From Thiothrix caldifontis (GTDB taxonomy: Bacteria; Pseudomonadota; Gammaproteobacteria; Thiotrichales; Thiotrichaceae), in NCBI RefSeq assembly GCF_900107695.1, contig NZ_FNQP01000002.1:57291-121290 (forward strand): a stretch of DNA of 64,000 nt, read 5' to 3'. Numbering within the stretch: position 1 is the first letter of the stretch; each line of letters opens with the position of its first letter. The notes below the pieces were generated by a model that was not told the origin of the DNA, did not search any database, and saw nothing but the letters and a program-made list of their open reading frames with translations. Below are positions 36,843 through 48,558 of the stretch, piece by piece. Position numbers and translations under genes: made by a program.

Positions 36843-38285
36843 TTAGCCGTTCTGGTGTTCGCCGACGCGCAGAATCTTGAGCTGATTAGTCCCACCCTTC
36901 GTACCCATCAGATCGCCTTTGGTAATAATCACCAAGTCACCGTTTTCCACGATGCCTTCTTCAATCATCAGTTCGACCGCTTGCCGGTTGGCTATTTTCG
37001 GGTCTTTCAGAGGTTCATGCAATTTCACTGGGTAAACACCCCGATACATGCTGACCCGACGCGCCGCTTCATCGCTAGATGTCAGCGCGTAAATCGGAAT
37101 GCCAGAACGAATCCGTGACATCCACAACGGGGTGGCACCCGATTCGGTCAACGCCGCAATCGCGCGTACCCCCATGTGATTGGCGGTGTACATGGTTGCC
37201 ATCGCGATACCTTCGTCGATACGCTCGAAACGGTCTTCCATGCGATGCCCAGAACGGCGGGTTTCATTGGAATTTTCTGCTTCCTTACAAATCGCTGCCA
37301 TCGTTTTCACCACGAGCGCCGGGTGTTTGCCTGTCGCCGTTTCGCCCGACAACATTACCGCATCCGTACCATCCATGACCGCGTTTGCCACGTCGAAAAC
37401 TTCCGCCCGCGTGGGGATAGGGTTGTCGGTCATGGTTTCCATCATTTGCGTGGCGGTAATCACCACACGATTGAGGGTACGCGCCCGACTGATTAAGCAC
37501 TTTTGCGCCTGTGGCAGCTTGGCATCGCCGATTTCCACCCCTAAATCGCCGCGAGCAATCATAATCACGTCGGATGCGAGAATGATTTCGTCGCGAATCG
37601 CCTCTTGCATGGTTTCCGCACGTTCCATTTTGGCAACGATAGCAGCTTTGCAACCTGCTTCTAGTGCCAAGCGGCGAGCTTCGTGAATGTCGTCAGCGGA
37701 ACGTGGGAATGATACTGCCAAGAAATCCACACCGATGCTGGCAGCAGCGGCAATGTCTTCCTTGTCTTTGTCAGTCAATGCCTCGGCACTCAAGCCGCCG
37801 CCGCGCCGATTTAAACCCTTGTTATTGGAAAGAATACCGCCGTTGATAGCGCGGGTATGGATTTCCTGCCCCTTCACCTCGACGATTTCCAACACGATGC
37901 GCCCGTCATCCAACCAGAGTTCATCCCCGGCTTTCACATCGTTGACCAGTTCTTTGTAACCGAGGCCAACGCGCTCTTGGGTTCCGGCATCACTGGCAAG
38001 ATCGGCATCCAGAATAAAAGCATCGCCTGCTTTCAGGGTAATTTTACCGTCTTTAAAACGTGCAATGCGTAACTTTGGCCCTTGCAGGTCGCCGAGAATA
38101 CCGACGATACGCCCCGCTTTCTGTGCTAATTCACGTACCAAAGCAGCACGTGCCGCGTGTTCTGCGTGGGTACCGTGCGAGAAATTCATTCGCACTACGT
38201 CCACACCCGCCCGGATAATGGCTTCGATCGCCTCCGGCGTATCGGTAGCAGGCCCCATGGTCGCTACAATTTTTGTCCTTCTCAA
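36843..38285 (-). CDS. pyk: Pyruvate kinase
   Basis: The 480-residue protein starts MRRTKIVATMGPATD and has MNFSHGTHAEH, DLQGPKLRIARF, the active-site region IARGDLGVEIGDAKLPQAQK, and NRVVITATQMMETM, with a C-terminal domain ending near GTKGGTNQLKIL. It converts PEP and ADP to pyruvate and ATP. It sits between pgk and fba on the same strand, 45 bases from fba, consistent with one operon. Confidence 0.95.
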   Translation of the reverse strand: MRRTKIVATMGPATDTPEAIEAIIRAGVDVVRMNFSHGTHAEHAARAALVRELAQKAGRIVGILGDLQGPKLRIARFKDGKITLKAGDAFILDADLASDAGTQERVGLGYKELVNDVKAGDELWLDDGRIVLEIVEVKGQEIHTRAINGGILSNNKGLNRRGGGLSAEALTDKDKEDIAAAASIGVDFLAVSFPRSADDIHEARRLALEAGCKAAIVAKMERAETMQEAIRDEIILASDVIMIARGDLGVEIGDAKLPQAQKCLISRARTLNRVVITATQMMETMTDNPIPTRAEVFDVANAVMDGTDAVMLSGETATGKHPALVVKTMAAICKEAENSNETRRSGHRMEDRFERIDEGIAMATMYTANHMGVRAIAALTESGATPLWMSRIRSGIPIYALTSSDEAARRVSMYRGVYPVKLHEPLKDPKIANRQAVELMIEEGIVENGDLVIITKGDLMGTKGGTNQLKILRVGEHQNG

Positions 38286-38355
38286 TGGATTACCTATTAA
38301 CTGTGTGCTGTAAAGTGCGTAGTTTATGCTTGTTTTATGTCATTTGTGTGGGATT

Positions 38356-38383
38356 GTAGGGGCAATTCATGAATTGCCCCTAC
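38356..38383. repeat. Perfect 28-base palindrome between pyk and pgk
   Basis: GTAGGGGCAATTCA is followed directly by its reverse complement TGAATTGCCCCTAC. It lies between pgk and pyk on the minus strand. There is no T run on either side, so a canonical terminator is unlikely. A REP/MITE-like dispersed palindrome or an RNA-processing hairpin is possible. Confidence 0.7.
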
Positions 38384-38393
38384 GGAAGGGTCA

Positions 38394-39575
38394 TTAACCC
38401 TTAGCGCGTTCTTCCAACATCGCTACTGCTGGCAGGGTTTTGCCTTCGAGGTATTCGAGAAACGCACCACCCGCTGTGGAGATGTAAGAAATCTTGTCGT
38501 AAATATCGTACTTCTGGATCGCCGCGATAGTGTCGCCGCCGCCAGCCAATGTGAACGCTTTGGTTTCCGCCATTGCCATTGAAATCGCTTTGGTGCCTTC
38601 GCCAAATTGGTCGAACTCGAATACACCAACCGGGCCATTCCAAACGACCGTGCCAGCACTCATGATAATATCGACCAGTTCTTGCGCAGACTTGGGGCCA
38701 ATGTCGAAAATCATATCATCGTCTGCCACGTCTTTCGCGTCTTTCAGAACCGCAGGTTCGGCTGGGTCAAATTTCTTGCCGCACACCACATCAACCGCGA
38801 TAGGAATGATTGCGCCGCGTGCGGTCATCTTATCAATCATTTTTTGCGCGGTAGGTACAAGATCATCTTCGCACAAAGACTTACCGACATTGTGACCAGT
38901 AGCTTTCAGGAAGGTATTAGCAATACCACCACCAACCACCAACTGTTCGCATTTTTCAGACAAGGCTTCCAACACGGTCAGTTTAGTGGAAACTTTAGAG
39001 CCGCCGACGATAGCTACCATTGGACGAGCGGGGTTTGCCAGTGCTTTATCCAACGCCAGCAGTTCTTCAGTCAGCAACATGCCAGCGGCTGCGATTGGTG
39101 CAAACATACCTACGCCATAAGTTGATGCTTCAGCACGGTGCGCTGTACCAAACGCATCCATCACGAATACATCGCACAGGGCAGCGTATTTCTTGGCTGT
39201 TTCTTCAACGTTTTTCTTTTCGCCTTTGTTAACGCGGCAGTTTTCCAGCACGACGAGTTCGCCGTCAGCCACGTCAAAACCACCGTCAACCCAATCCTTA
39301 ATCAAGCGCACGTCTGAACCCAAACGCGCTGCAATATTGTCAGCAACCGGCTTCAGGGAAACAGCTTCAGACCACTCGCCTTCGGTCGGACGACCCAAGT
39401 GAGAAGTCACCATCACTTTTGCACCTGCATCCATCGCGAACTTGATGGTCGCCATTGATGCGGTAATGCGTGCGTCGGAAGTTACTTTGCCGTCTTTGAC
39501 AGGAACATTCAGGTCGGAACGGATCAGAACACGTTTGCCCTTCAGATCCAGATCGGTCATTTTGATGAAAGCCAT
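38394..39575 (-). CDS. pgk: Phosphoglycerate kinase
   Basis: The 393-residue protein has the PGK signature [21 protein letters not shown], the substrate region [12 protein letters not shown], and [16 protein letters not shown]. The C-terminal nucleotide domain shows [19 protein letters not shown] and [10 protein letters not shown]. It interconverts 1,3-bisphosphoglycerate and 3-phosphoglycerate. It follows gap on the same strand, with a REP-like pair in the 188-base gap. Confidence 0.95.
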   Translation of the reverse strand: MAFIKMTDLDLKGKRVLIRSDLNVPVKDGKVTSDARITASMATIKFAMDAGAKVMVTSHLGRPTEGEWSEAVSLKPVADNIAARLGSDVRLIKDWVDGGFDVADGELVVLENCRVNKGEKKNVEETAKKYAALCDVFVMDAFGTAHRAEASTYGVGMFAPIAAAGMLLTEELLALDKALANPARPMVAIVGGSKVSTKLTVLEALSEKCEQLVVGGGIANTFLKATGHNVGKSLCEDDLVPTAQKMIDKMTARGAIIPIAVDVVCGKKFDPAEPAVLKDAKDVADDDMIFDIGPKSAQELVDIIMSAGTVVWNGPVGVFEFDQFGEGTKAISMAMAETKAFTLAGGGDTIAAIQKYDIYDKISYISTAGGAFLEYLEGKTLPAVAMLEERAKG

Positions 39576-39650
39576 GTGGTGGAACTCCTTGCAGAAATCA
39601 AATCAGTCAAATAAAGCGCGGGATGATTTATGTGACGGATCTGAAGATTA

Positions 39651-39757
39651 CCCCCCACCCTAACCCTCCCCCGCAAGGGGGGAGGGAAAAGATGCACTCC
39701 CACAATCCCCTCTTGCTCCCTTCACCCCTTGCGGGGGAAGGGTTGGGGATGGGGGTT
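39651..39757. repeat. Paired REP-like element between gap and pgk
   Basis: The left arm starts ACCCCCCACCCTAACCCTC and the right arm runs from CTTGCTCCCTTCACCCCTTG to GGGTTGGGGATGGGGGT (39713-39757). They are inverted copies around a 25-base centre, the same plan as at 10627-10776. The element starts 7 bases downstream of the gap stop codon and may stabilise or end upstream mRNA in the operon. Confidence 0.8.
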
Positions 39758-39763
39758 CTTCTC

Positions 39764-40846
<1,083 letters not shown>

Positions 40847-42841
40847 TTACGCGACGCTATTGATAGCGTTCAGAACATTGTCAGCGGTGAAGCCGAATTG
40901 CTTGAACAATAGGTCAGCCGGGGCAGATTCACCAAAAGTGGTCATGCAAATGACTTTGCCGTTCAGGCCAACGTACTTGTACCATGCATCACCAACCGCT
41001 GCTTCAACAGCAACACGGGCAGTGACGGCTGCTGGCAATACAGATTCTTTATACGCCGCATCTTGTGCATCGAACACATCACAAGAAGGCATGGAAACCA
41101 CGCGCACTTTCTTGTCAGATTTCGCTGCTGCTTGCATAGCCAGTTCCACTTCAGAACCCGTGGCAATCACGATCACGTCAGGTGTGCCGTCAGTGTCTTT
41201 CAACACGTAGCCGCCTTTAGCGATGTTGGCAATCTGTTCAGCAGTACGCACTTGATGCTTCAAGTTTTGGCGCGAGAAGATCAGGCAGCTTGGGCCTTTG
41301 TATTCAATCGCATGTTTCCAAGAAACGGCAGTTTCTACTGCGTCACATGCACGCCAGACGGACATACGCGGAATCATGCGCAGCGTTGGGATTTGCTCAA
41401 CTGGCTGATGGGTAGGGCCGTCTTCGCCCAGGCCGATGGAGTCGTGGGTGTAAACGAAGATGCTTTGAATTTTCATCAACGCCGCCATACGCAGCGCGTT
41501 ACGGGCGTATTCAGAGAACATCAGGAAAGTCGCACCGTAAGGCAGTAAACCGCCGTGCAAAGCCATACCGTTCATGATCGCGCTCATGCCGAATTCACGC
41601 ACACCGTATGACAGGTAGTTGCCGCTGAAATCTTGCGCTTTGCCGTGGCCTGCACTGATGTGCTTGCTGGACTTGTTGAAGGTATTGTTGGAAGGTGTCA
41701 GGTCAGCCGAGCCGCCAAGGAATTCAGGCAGCAACGGTGCGAACGCATCCAGCGCATTTTTGGAAGCCACGCGCGTTGCAGGTGATTCAGCTTTGGCATC
41801 AATCGCCGCAATAGCAGCAGCAGACGCTTCAGCCCAGTTCGCAGGCAATTCGCCCGCCATACGACGCTTGAATTCAGCCGCTTCTGCTGGATAAGCCGCC
41901 GCATAAGCCGCAAACGTGCCGTTCCACGCTTCTTCAGCCGCTGCACCTTTGGCTTTTGCATCCCAACCCGCGTAAACGTTGGCAGGGACAACAAACGGTT
42001 CGTGTGACCAGCCCAGTTCAGTACGGCACAGAGCGATTTCTGCATCACCCAGTGCAGCACCGTGGCAGTCATGTGAACCGGCTTTGTTCGGGGAACCGAA
42101 GCCGATAGTGGTTTTGCAGCAAATCATGGACGGCTTGCTGGTTTCAGCACGTGCAGCTTCTACTGCTGCTTTGATCGCGTCAGCATCGTGACCGTCAATA
42201 CTGATAACATGCCAGCCGTAGGCTTCAAAGCGCATTGGCGTATTGTCAGTGAACCAGCCGTCCACTTCGCCGTCGATGGAAATATTGTTGTCGTCGTAGA
42301 AGCAAATCAGTTTGCCCAGACCCATTGTGCCTGCGAAAGAGCAAGCTTCATGGGAGATACCTTCCATCAAGCAGCCATCGCCTAGGAACACGTAGGTGTA
42401 ATGATCAACAATGTCATGACCCGGCTTGTTGAACTGTGCAGCAAGGATTTTTTCCGCCAATGCCATACCCACAGCATTGGTGATACCTTGACCCAGCGGG
42501 CCGGTAGTCGTTTCAATGCCAGGTGCATAGCCGTATTCAGGGTGACCTGGTGTTTTGGAATGCAGTTGGCGGAACGCTTTCAGGTCGTCCATTGACAGGT
42601 CATAGCCGGTCAGGTGCAGCACGGAGTACGGCAGCATGGACGCATGACCGTTGGACATGACGAAACGGTCACGGTTGACCCACTTTGGATTTTGTGGGTT
42701 GTGGGACATGTAGTCGTTGTAAAGGACTTCGGCAATGTCTGCCATTCCCATCGGTGCGCCCGGATGCCCGGAATTTGCTTTTTGTACGGCATCCATAGTC
42801 AAGAAGCGGATTGCGTTAGCCAGCTCGCGGCGTGTAGTCAT
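40847..42841 (-). CDS. tkt: Transketolase
   Basis: The 664-residue protein has the ThDP-binding order [26 protein letters not shown], the ThDP motif [13 protein letters not shown], and the second domain with [19 protein letters not shown] and FSRQNL. It transfers two-carbon units in the pentose phosphate and Calvin cycles. AGGAGA precedes the ATG. It is the first gene of the leftward carbon block, divergent from metK. Confidence 0.96.
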   Translation of the reverse strand: MTTRRELANAIRFLTMDAVQKANSGHPGAPMGMADIAEVLYNDYMSHNPQNPKWVNRDRFVMSNGHASMLPYSVLHLTGYDLSMDDLKAFRQLHSKTPGHPEYGYAPGIETTTGPLGQGITNAVGMALAEKILAAQFNKPGHDIVDHYTYVFLGDGCLMEGISHEACSFAGTMGLGKLICFYDDNNISIDGEVDGWFTDNTPMRFEAYGWHVISIDGHDADAIKAAVEAARAETSKPSMICCKTTIGFGSPNKAGSHDCHGAALGDAEIALCRTELGWSHEPFVVPANVYAGWDAKAKGAAAEEAWNGTFAAYAAAYPAEAAEFKRRMAGELPANWAEASAAAIAAIDAKAESPATRVASKNALDAFAPLLPEFLGGSADLTPSNNTFNKSSKHISAGHGKAQDFSGNYLSYGVREFGMSAIMNGMALHGGLLPYGATFLMFSEYARNALRMAALMKIQSIFVYTHDSIGLGEDGPTHQPVEQIPTLRMIPRMSVWRACDAVETAVSWKHAIEYKGPSCLIFSRQNLKHQVRTAEQIANIAKGGYVLKDTDGTPDVIVIATGSEVELAMQAAAKSDKKVRVVSMPSCDVFDAQDAAYKESVLPAAVTARVAVEAAVGDAWYKYVGLNGKVICMTTFGESAPADLLFKQFGFTADNVLNAINSVA

Positions 42842-43204
42842 TAGACGGGTCTCCTGTAGTTTTCAAATATCGTGATCAGCCACGCAAGCGGCGTAGCTAA
42901 AAAATGGCGAATGCAAGATGCCGATACTGACTGTTACCACCGAAGGATGCAGTCCAATATGGGGTTCCTGCATTGCCCTGATATTGACTGCCACTTCGTT
43001 AGCGCGACCAAAACGAAACAGCAGCGCCTTATGTGTATTTATTATTCAGGCAAATTAAAGCACATCTATTGTGGCTAACTTCTCAAGCAGGGGCAACTCC
43101 CCCTAGTTGGATAGATAAAACCTTGTTGATCGGAAAATTACAGCGAATCCACCTCTCAACAATGCTGCATGACAGATTTTTTTACGCTATTATTGCGCAC
43201 ACTC
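42842..43204. other. 363-base intergenic region upstream of tkt and metK
   Basis: No credible gene is seen; short frames lack ribosome sites. It must hold the divergent promoters. A TATTAT at 43188-43193 lies 12 bases before the SAH riboswitch and could be the metK -10 box, but no good -35 matches. AT-rich stretches occur from about 43025 to 43080. Confidence 0.5.
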
Positions 43205-43280
43205 ATCCGAGGAGCGTTGCGACAAAGGGGTTTTGATACTTTGCCAGGCTCGGATTGTGTTGAACATACAACGGCGCTCA
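43205..43280 (+). ncRNA. SAH riboswitch upstream of metK-ahcY-metF
   Basis: The leader contains CCGAGGAGCGTTGC (43207-43220), GCCAGGCTCGGA (43243-43254) and AACGGCGCTC (43270-43279), the conserved blocks of the SAH aptamer. ATCCGAG (43205-43211) pairs with CTCGGAT (43249-43255) as P1, and GAGCG (43212-43216) pairs with CGCTC (43275-43279) as the pseudoknot. SAH binding in this class typically raises expression of SAH-recycling genes. It sits 32 bases before the metK start. Confidence 0.92.
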
Positions 43281-43311
43281 GTCATTTAATTTTTAGTTTA
43301 GGAGAACATTA

Positions 43312-44475
43312 ATGACTGAGAGAAGTTACCTCTTCACGTCCGAATCTGTTTCTGAAGGCCACCCGGACAAAATGGCAGACCAAGTGTCTGACGCCATTTT
43401 GGATGCGATCATTGCCAAAGACCCGTATGCACGGGTTGCGTGCGAAACCCTGACCAAGACCGGCATGGTCGTACTGGCAGGCGAAATCACTACCACGGCG
43501 GAAATCGACTACGAAGGTATCGTGCGTGGCGTGGTCAATGACATCGGCTACAACAATTCCGAAATCGGCTTTGACGGTCACACCTGCGCGGTGATCAATG
43601 CACTCGGCAAGCAATCCCCTGACATCGCCATGGGCGTTGACCGTGCGAAACCAGAAGACCAGGGCGCGGGCGACCAAGGCTTGATGTTCGGTTACGCCAG
43701 CAATGAAACCGACGTATTAATGCCAGCCGCACTGACTTACGCCCACCGTTTGGTGAAACAACAGGCGGATATGCGTAAAAACGGCACACTGCCTTGGCTG
43801 CGCCCGGATGCTAAATCCCAAGTCACCGTGCGTTACGAAGGCGGCAAAATCGTCGCTATCGACGCAGTAGTACTTTCCACCCAACACAGCCCCAACATCA
43901 GCTTGGATGACCTGCGTGCTGGTGTGATGGAACACGTCATTAAGCCGGTACTGCCACAAGAATGGCTGCACGCTGGCACTAAATACCACATTAACCCCAC
44001 TGGCAACTTCGTAATCGGTGGCCCTGTGGGCGACTGCGGATTGACCGGGCGTAAAATCATCGTTGACACTTACGGCGGTATGGCACGTCACGGCGGCGGC
44101 GCATTCTCCGGCAAAGACCCATCCAAAGTTGACCGTTCTGCGGCGTATGCAGGCCGTTACGTGGCGAAAAACATCGTCGCGGCGGGCTTGGCGGATCGTT
44201 GCGAAATTCAAGTCTCCTACGCTATCGGTGTCGCACAACCGACTTCCATCACGGTTGAAACCTTCGGCACCAACAAGGTCGATGAAATCCTGATCGAAAA
44301 TCTGGTACGCGAACACTTCGACCTGCGTCCTTATGGCATCACCAAAATGCTGGATCTGCTGCGCCCGATTTATCGCGGTACGGCGGCTTATGGTCACTTC
44401 GGTCGTGATGACCTTGACCTGCCTTGGGAACGCACTGACCGCGCTGACGCGTTACGCGCTGCTGCTGGCCTGTAA
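43312..44475 (+). CDS. metK: S-adenosylmethionine synthetase
   Basis: The 387-residue protein has [30 protein letters not shown], and [23 protein letters not shown], the canonical MetK signatures. It makes SAM from methionine and ATP. TTAGGAG precedes the ATG. It is the first gene after the SAH riboswitch and is followed by ahcY 20 bases later. Placing SAM synthesis under SAH control links production of SAM to removal of its inhibitory product. Confidence 0.96.
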   Translation: MTERSYLFTSESVSEGHPDKMADQVSDAILDAIIAKDPYARVACETLTKTGMVVLAGEITTTAEIDYEGIVRGVVNDIGYNNSEIGFDGHTCAVINALGKQSPDIAMGVDRAKPEDQGAGDQGLMFGYASNETDVLMPAALTYAHRLVKQQADMRKNGTLPWLRPDAKSQVTVRYEGGKIVAIDAVVLSTQHSPNISLDDLRAGVMEHVIKPVLPQEWLHAGTKYHINPTGNFVIGGPVGDCGLTGRKIIVDTYGGMARHGGGAFSGKDPSKVDRSAAYAGRYVAKNIVAAGLADRCEIQVSYAIGVAQPTSITVETFGTNKVDEILIENLVREHFDLRPYGITKMLDLLRPIYRGTAAYGHFGRDDLDLPWERTDRADALRAAAGL

Positions 44476-44495
44476 AAATATTAGGAGATTTCAAC

Positions 44496-45902
44496 ATGAC
44501 TACTTTTAACGACTATATCGTCGCCGATATGGGCTTGGCTGCTTGGGGTCGTAAAGAACTCAACGTTGCTGAACACGAAATGCCCGGTTTGATGGCGATT
44601 CGCCGCGAATTTGCGGAATCCAAGCCGTTGGCGGGTGCGCGTATCGCGGGTTCACTGCACATGACCATCCAAACTGGCGTGTTGATCGAAACCCTGACCG
44701 CACTGGGCGCAGACGTGCGCTGGGCTTCTTGCAACATTTTCTCCACGCAAGACCACGCCGCAGCCGCCATTGCGCAAGCAGGCGTTCCGGTCTTCGCGTA
44801 CAAAGGTGAATCGCTGGAAGAATACTGGGATTACACCCACAAAATCTTCGAGTGGCCGAATGGCGAACAAGCGAACATGATTCTGGATGACGGCGGCGAC
44901 GCAACACTGCTGCTGCATTTGGGCGCACGTGCTGAAGTTGACCCTAGCTTGGTTGCCAAGCCTGAGTCTGAAGAAGAAACCTATCTGTACGCCGCCATCC
45001 GCAAGCGTCTGGAAACCTCCCCGAACTGGTACAGCAGCCGTTTGGCAGAAGTCCGTGGTGTTACTGAAGAAACCACTACCGGGGTTCACCGCCTGTATCA
45101 GATGCACGCGCGTGGCGAGCTGAAATTCCCCGGCATTAACGTCAACGATTCCGTCACCAAATCCAAATTCGACAACCTGTACGGCTGCCGCGAATCACTG
45201 GTTGACAGCATCAAGCGTGCTACCGACGTGATGATTGCGGGCAAAGTCGCACTGGTCTGCGGTTACGGCGACGTAGGCAAAGGCTCTGCGCAAGCCTTGC
45301 GTGCTTTGTCTGCACAAGTCTGGGTTACAGAAATCGACCCGATTTGCGCCTTGCAAGCGGCAATGGAAGGCTACCGCGTGGTAACGATGGAATACGCGGC
45401 GGATAAAGCTGACATTTTCGTGACTGCAACCGGCAACTTCCACGTCATCACCCATGACCACATGGCTGCGATGAAAAACGAAGCCATCGTTTGCAACATC
45501 GGTCACTTCGACAACGAAATCGACGTAGCCTCACTGGAACAGTACGAGTGGGACGAAATCAAGCCACAAGTTGACCACGTGATCTTCCCTGACGGCAAGC
45601 GTATCACCCTGCTGGCAAAAGGCCGTTTGGTGAACCTGGGTTGTGCGACTGGGCATCCGTCTTACGTCATGTCCTCCTCATTTGCCAACCAAACCATTGC
45701 GCAAATCGAGTTGTGGACTGAGCGCGATTCCGGCAAATACCCGATTGGCGTTTACACCCTTCCGAAGCATTTGGACGAAAAAGTTGCACGGTTGCAGTTG
45801 AAAACCCTCAACGCGCAACTCAGCACCTTGACCGAAAAGCAAGCGCAGTACATTAACGTCGCAGTGGAAGGGCCTTACAAGGCTGACCATTACCGTTATT
45901 AA
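44496..45902 (+). CDS. ahcY: S-adenosylhomocysteine hydrolase
   Basis: The 468-residue protein has the N-terminal [38 protein letters not shown], the central [23 protein letters not shown] motif, and a C-terminus ending KADHYRY. The length reflects the roughly 40-residue insertion seen in many proteobacterial and eukaryotic enzymes (here around 150-190). It splits SAH to adenosine and homocysteine. A REP-like copy follows it. Confidence 0.96.
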   Translation: MTTFNDYIVADMGLAAWGRKELNVAEHEMPGLMAIRREFAESKPLAGARIAGSLHMTIQTGVLIETLTALGADVRWASCNIFSTQDHAAAAIAQAGVPVFAYKGESLEEYWDYTHKIFEWPNGEQANMILDDGGDATLLLHLGARAEVDPSLVAKPESEEETYLYAAIRKRLETSPNWYSSRLAEVRGVTEETTTGVHRLYQMHARGELKFPGINVNDSVTKSKFDNLYGCRESLVDSIKRATDVMIAGKVALVCGYGDVGKGSAQALRALSAQVWVTEIDPICALQAAMEGYRVVTMEYAADKADIFVTATGNFHVITHDHMAAMKNEAIVCNIGHFDNEIDVASLEQYEWDEIKPQVDHVIFPDGKRITLLAKGRLVNLGCATGHPSYVMSSSFANQTIAQIELWTERDSGKYPIGVYTLPKHLDEKVARLQLKTLNAQLSTLTEKQAQYINVAVEGPYKADHYRY

Positions 45903-45933
45903 GGTGTAAAAACCCCAACTCACTCCCCCCCTT

Positions 45934-45988
45934 CTTGCTCCCTTCACCCCTTGCGGGGGAAGGGCTGGGGATGGGGGGAAGTTCGGAG
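45934..45988. repeat. REP-like element between ahcY and metF, providing the metF ribosome site
   Basis: The copy runs CTTGCTCCCTTCACCCCTTG, CGGGGGAAGGGCTGGGG, ATGGGGGG (to 45978), then AAGTTCGGAGT, the same flank as the copy at 11198-11243. The GGAG of this flank (45985-45988) lies 5 bases before the metF ATG and is its only plausible Shine-Dalgarno. The left arm is degenerate. Confidence 0.75.
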
Positions 45989-45993
45989 TAAGT

Positions 45994-46866
45994 ATGACTG
46001 ACGACCATCAACACGATCACGTAAATCACGATGATCTAATCTTTAGCTTCGAGTTTTTCCCACCCAAAACAGACAAGGGCGCGGAAAACCTACGTGCAGT
46101 ACGCACGCAATTGGCAGCATTAAAGCCGCGCTTCTTTTCGGTCACTTACGGTGCAGGCGGCTCAACGCAAGCAAATACCTTGAACACCGTGCTGGAAATC
46201 CAACGCGATTCCGGCATTGAAGCCGCGCCACATTTGTCGTGCGTCGGTTCGAGTGCCGAACAAATCCGCGAGATTCTGGACACCTACCGCAATAACGGCA
46301 TCAAGCACATTGTTGCTTTACGCGGCGATTTGCCGTCCGGTTCACGCGATTTGGGGCAATTCCGCTATGCCAACGAGCTGGTGGAATTTATCCGCAAGGA
46401 AACGGGCGACCATTTCAATATCGAAGTGGCAGCTTACCCCGAAATGCACCCGCAAGCCCCGAACCTCAAAGTCGACATCGACAACTTTGTGCGTAAGGTG
46501 AATGCAGGCGCGAACAGTGCGATTACCCAATACTTCTTCAATGCCGATGCGTATTGGCATTTTGTGGATGAATGCGTGAAAAAGGGCGTGGAAATCCCCA
46601 TCGTCCCCGGCATTATGCCGATCACCAATTATTCACAACTGGCGCGTTTTTCGGATATGTGCGGAGCGGAAATTCCGCGCTGGTTGCGCAAGCAACTGGA
46701 AACGTATGCCGATGATGTGGAGGCGATTACCCAATTCGGTGAGGAATTCATCAGTTTACTGTGTGAAAACTTGCTGGAAACGGGTGCGCCGGGGCTGCAT
46801 TTCTACACCATGAATCGGGTTGAACCGACCATGAGTATTTGGAAAAACATCGGGTTAGCGGACTAA
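45994..46866 (+). CDS. metF: 5,10-methylenetetrahydrofolate reductase
   Basis: The 290-residue protein has FSFEFFPPKTDKG, VTYGAGGSTQANT, HIVALRGDLPSG and ITQYFFNADAYWHFVDEC, followed by PGIMPITNYSQLARF. It reduces methylene-THF to methyl-THF with FAD, feeding methionine synthase. Its ribosome site comes from the REP-like element. Its stop overlaps the rsmE start as TAATG. With metK and ahcY it completes a riboswitch-led methyl-cycle operon. Confidence 0.95.
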   Translation: MTDDHQHDHVNHDDLIFSFEFFPPKTDKGAENLRAVRTQLAALKPRFFSVTYGAGGSTQANTLNTVLEIQRDSGIEAAPHLSCVGSSAEQIREILDTYRNNGIKHIVALRGDLPSGSRDLGQFRYANELVEFIRKETGDHFNIEVAAYPEMHPQAPNLKVDIDNFVRKVNAGANSAITQYFFNADAYWHFVDECVKKGVEIPIVPGIMPITNYSQLARFSDMCGAEIPRWLRKQLETYADDVEAITQFGEEFISLLCENLLETGAPGLHFYTMNRVEPTMSIWKNIGLAD

Positions 46867-47597
46867 TGCGCATCCCGCGTTTTTACGTCCCGCAACCTTT
46901 CGCGGTCGGGCAGGAAGTCACCTTGCCCGACACGACTTTTCGCCATGCCGTGCAAGTCTTGCGCTTAGGCGTGGGCGAACCACTCATCCTGTTTAACGGT
47001 GAAGGTGGCGAATATGTCGCACACATGAGCCATATCAGCAAACGTACTGCATCGGTGCTGATCGACAGCTTTTCCGCGATTGATACCGAATCTCCCGTCC
47101 ACCTCACCCTCGTACAAGCCGTCATCAAACCCGACAAGATGGATTTTGCCTTGCAAAAAGCCGTGGAGCTGGGGGTAAATACCATTCAGCCGCTAATCAC
47201 GCAACGCAGCGTAGTCCGCATTGGCAAAGAACAGGTGGACAAGAAATTGCTGCATTGGGAAGGTATTGTAGTCGCGGCTTGCGAACAATCGGGGCGAACC
47301 CGAATGCCCACCGTGCAAGCGCCGTTAACACTGGAGCGCTGGTTAGAAACGCCTTTGTCAGGCACGCGGATGATTCTTGCGCCCGGTGACTTCCCACGCA
47401 TTAACGCTATGCCCGCAGATTTACCCACACCGATTGCGCTGTTGATTGGTCCCGAAGGTGGGTTTACTGGCGCAGAAGTGGAAACTTGTGTGCAAGCTGG
47501 GGTAATGCCCGTCTCGCTGGGGCCACGAATATTGCGGGCGGAAACAGCGAGTAGCGCGGCACTGGCCTTGCTCCAACACCGCTTTGGGGATCTTTAA
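46866..47597 (+). CDS. rsmE: 16S rRNA (uracil-N3)-methyltransferase RsmE
   Basis: The 243-residue SPOUT-fold protein begins MRIPRFYVPQPF and has LVQAVIKPDKMDFALQKAVELGV, PLITQRSVVR, LIGPEGGFTGAEVE and LGPRILRAETASSAAL. It methylates U1498 of 16S rRNA with SAM. The start at 46866 overlaps the metF stop; the longer frame to 46839 is inside metF. It converges on the FHA gene, 2 bases apart. Confidence 0.93.
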   Translation: MRIPRFYVPQPFAVGQEVTLPDTTFRHAVQVLRLGVGEPLILFNGEGGEYVAHMSHISKRTASVLIDSFSAIDTESPVHLTLVQAVIKPDKMDFALQKAVELGVNTIQPLITQRSVVRIGKEQVDKKLLHWEGIVVAACEQSGRTRMPTVQAPLTLERWLETPLSGTRMILAPGDFPRINAMPADLPTPIALLIGPEGGFTGAEVETCVQAGVMPVSLGPRILRAETASSAALALLQHRFGDL

Positions 47598-47598
47598 C

Positions 47599-48558
47599 TT
47601 ACTCGTCGGCTAATTGCGAAGGCAAGGCATCTGCTGCCCGTTGCAAATACGTTTCCAATGGCAGTGGCGGATTCGCATGAATATTCAACGAACTCAATTC
47701 CTGATGGTAATACGGCTCGCTGGAAAACTCATTCGCCAGTGTCACTTGATCCAACACGCTAATCGCTCGCAACCCCAACGGCAGCGCACTCAATACCAAA
47801 GCAATGCCCAAAGCGGGCAAACGTTTCTGACTTAATACCCAATGCAGGTAGACATACAACAACGCCGGTATCAGCACGAAACCACTGACACCCGTCATGA
47901 GCCAGGTAAACGGCGCATCCGATGACAGAAAATAACTCAGCCAGCCGCTTATTTCTTCCAATACCATTGGCACTAAATTAAACAATGACACCACGCTCAA
48001 GGCTGGGGCAAACTCCCAACGGTGCGTAAACAGCCGCGTAATGCCACTAATCACCAAGGTCGCAAACAACATCCACACCAAGGTCGGCAGCACGCCACTG
48101 ATGTAAAATAGCGGCTCTTTAGCCACCGGTACATTCAAATAGTCATTAAGCAACAGCGATACCACCGTCAACAACAGCAGCAACGCTGCCCACAACGGTT
48201 GACAAAAAGGCGCAAACAATCCCCCACAACGGCTGACATGCGTGGTTTCCACTGGCATCGCAGTCGACGCCAAGCGCAGTTTACGGTTACCCAGCAATAA
48301 CTGACTGGGAATCGGCACCTGCACCGGCTGCAACCCAAGCTGATGCTTATTCAGGCGCGTACCGTTTTCACTCGACAAATTATGGGCGAATACCTGTCCC
48401 TCGGCATCTTGCTCCAAACGCAAATGATAAGGCGACACCGAATTATCGGAGAGAATCACATCATTATCCAACGCCCGCCCAATCGTTACCGGGAACTGCT
48501 CTAAACGGTAGTATTGATTTAAACCGCGTGTTTGGATTTCAAGAATCATGGTTGCCAT
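47599..48558 (-). CDS. FHA-domain membrane protein
   Basis: The 319-residue protein has an N-terminal FHA domain (about 1-95): VTIGRALDNDVILSDNSVSPYHLRL and NLSSENGTRLN, with the phosphothreonine-binding Arg, Ser-x-x-His-like and Asn residues in recognisable form. Four to five hydrophobic segments follow (about 115-260). Binding of phosphothreonine peptides next to a membrane suggests a signalling or secretion role. Its start lies 13 bases inside the protease gene, so the two are translationally coupled. Confidence 0.8.
   Translation of the reverse strand: MATMILEIQTRGLNQYYRLEQFPVTIGRALDNDVILSDNSVSPYHLRLEQDAEGQVFAHNLSSENGTRLNKHQLGLQPVQVPIPSQLLLGNRKLRLASTAMPVETTHVSRCGGLFAPFCQPLWAALLLLLTVVSLLLNDYLNVPVAKEPLFYISGVLPTLVWMLFATLVISGITRLFTHRWEFAPALSVVSLFNLVPMVLEEISGWLSYFLSSDAPFTWLMTGVSGFVLIPALLYVYLHWVLSQKRLPALGIALVLSALPLGLRAISVLDQVTLANEFSSEPYYHQELSSLNIHANPPLPLETYLQRAADALPSQLADE

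Noticed and set aside
42872..43236. Short frames in the tkt-metK intergenic region
   Set aside because: They lack ribosome sites and motifs, and the last of them overlaps the SAH riboswitch.
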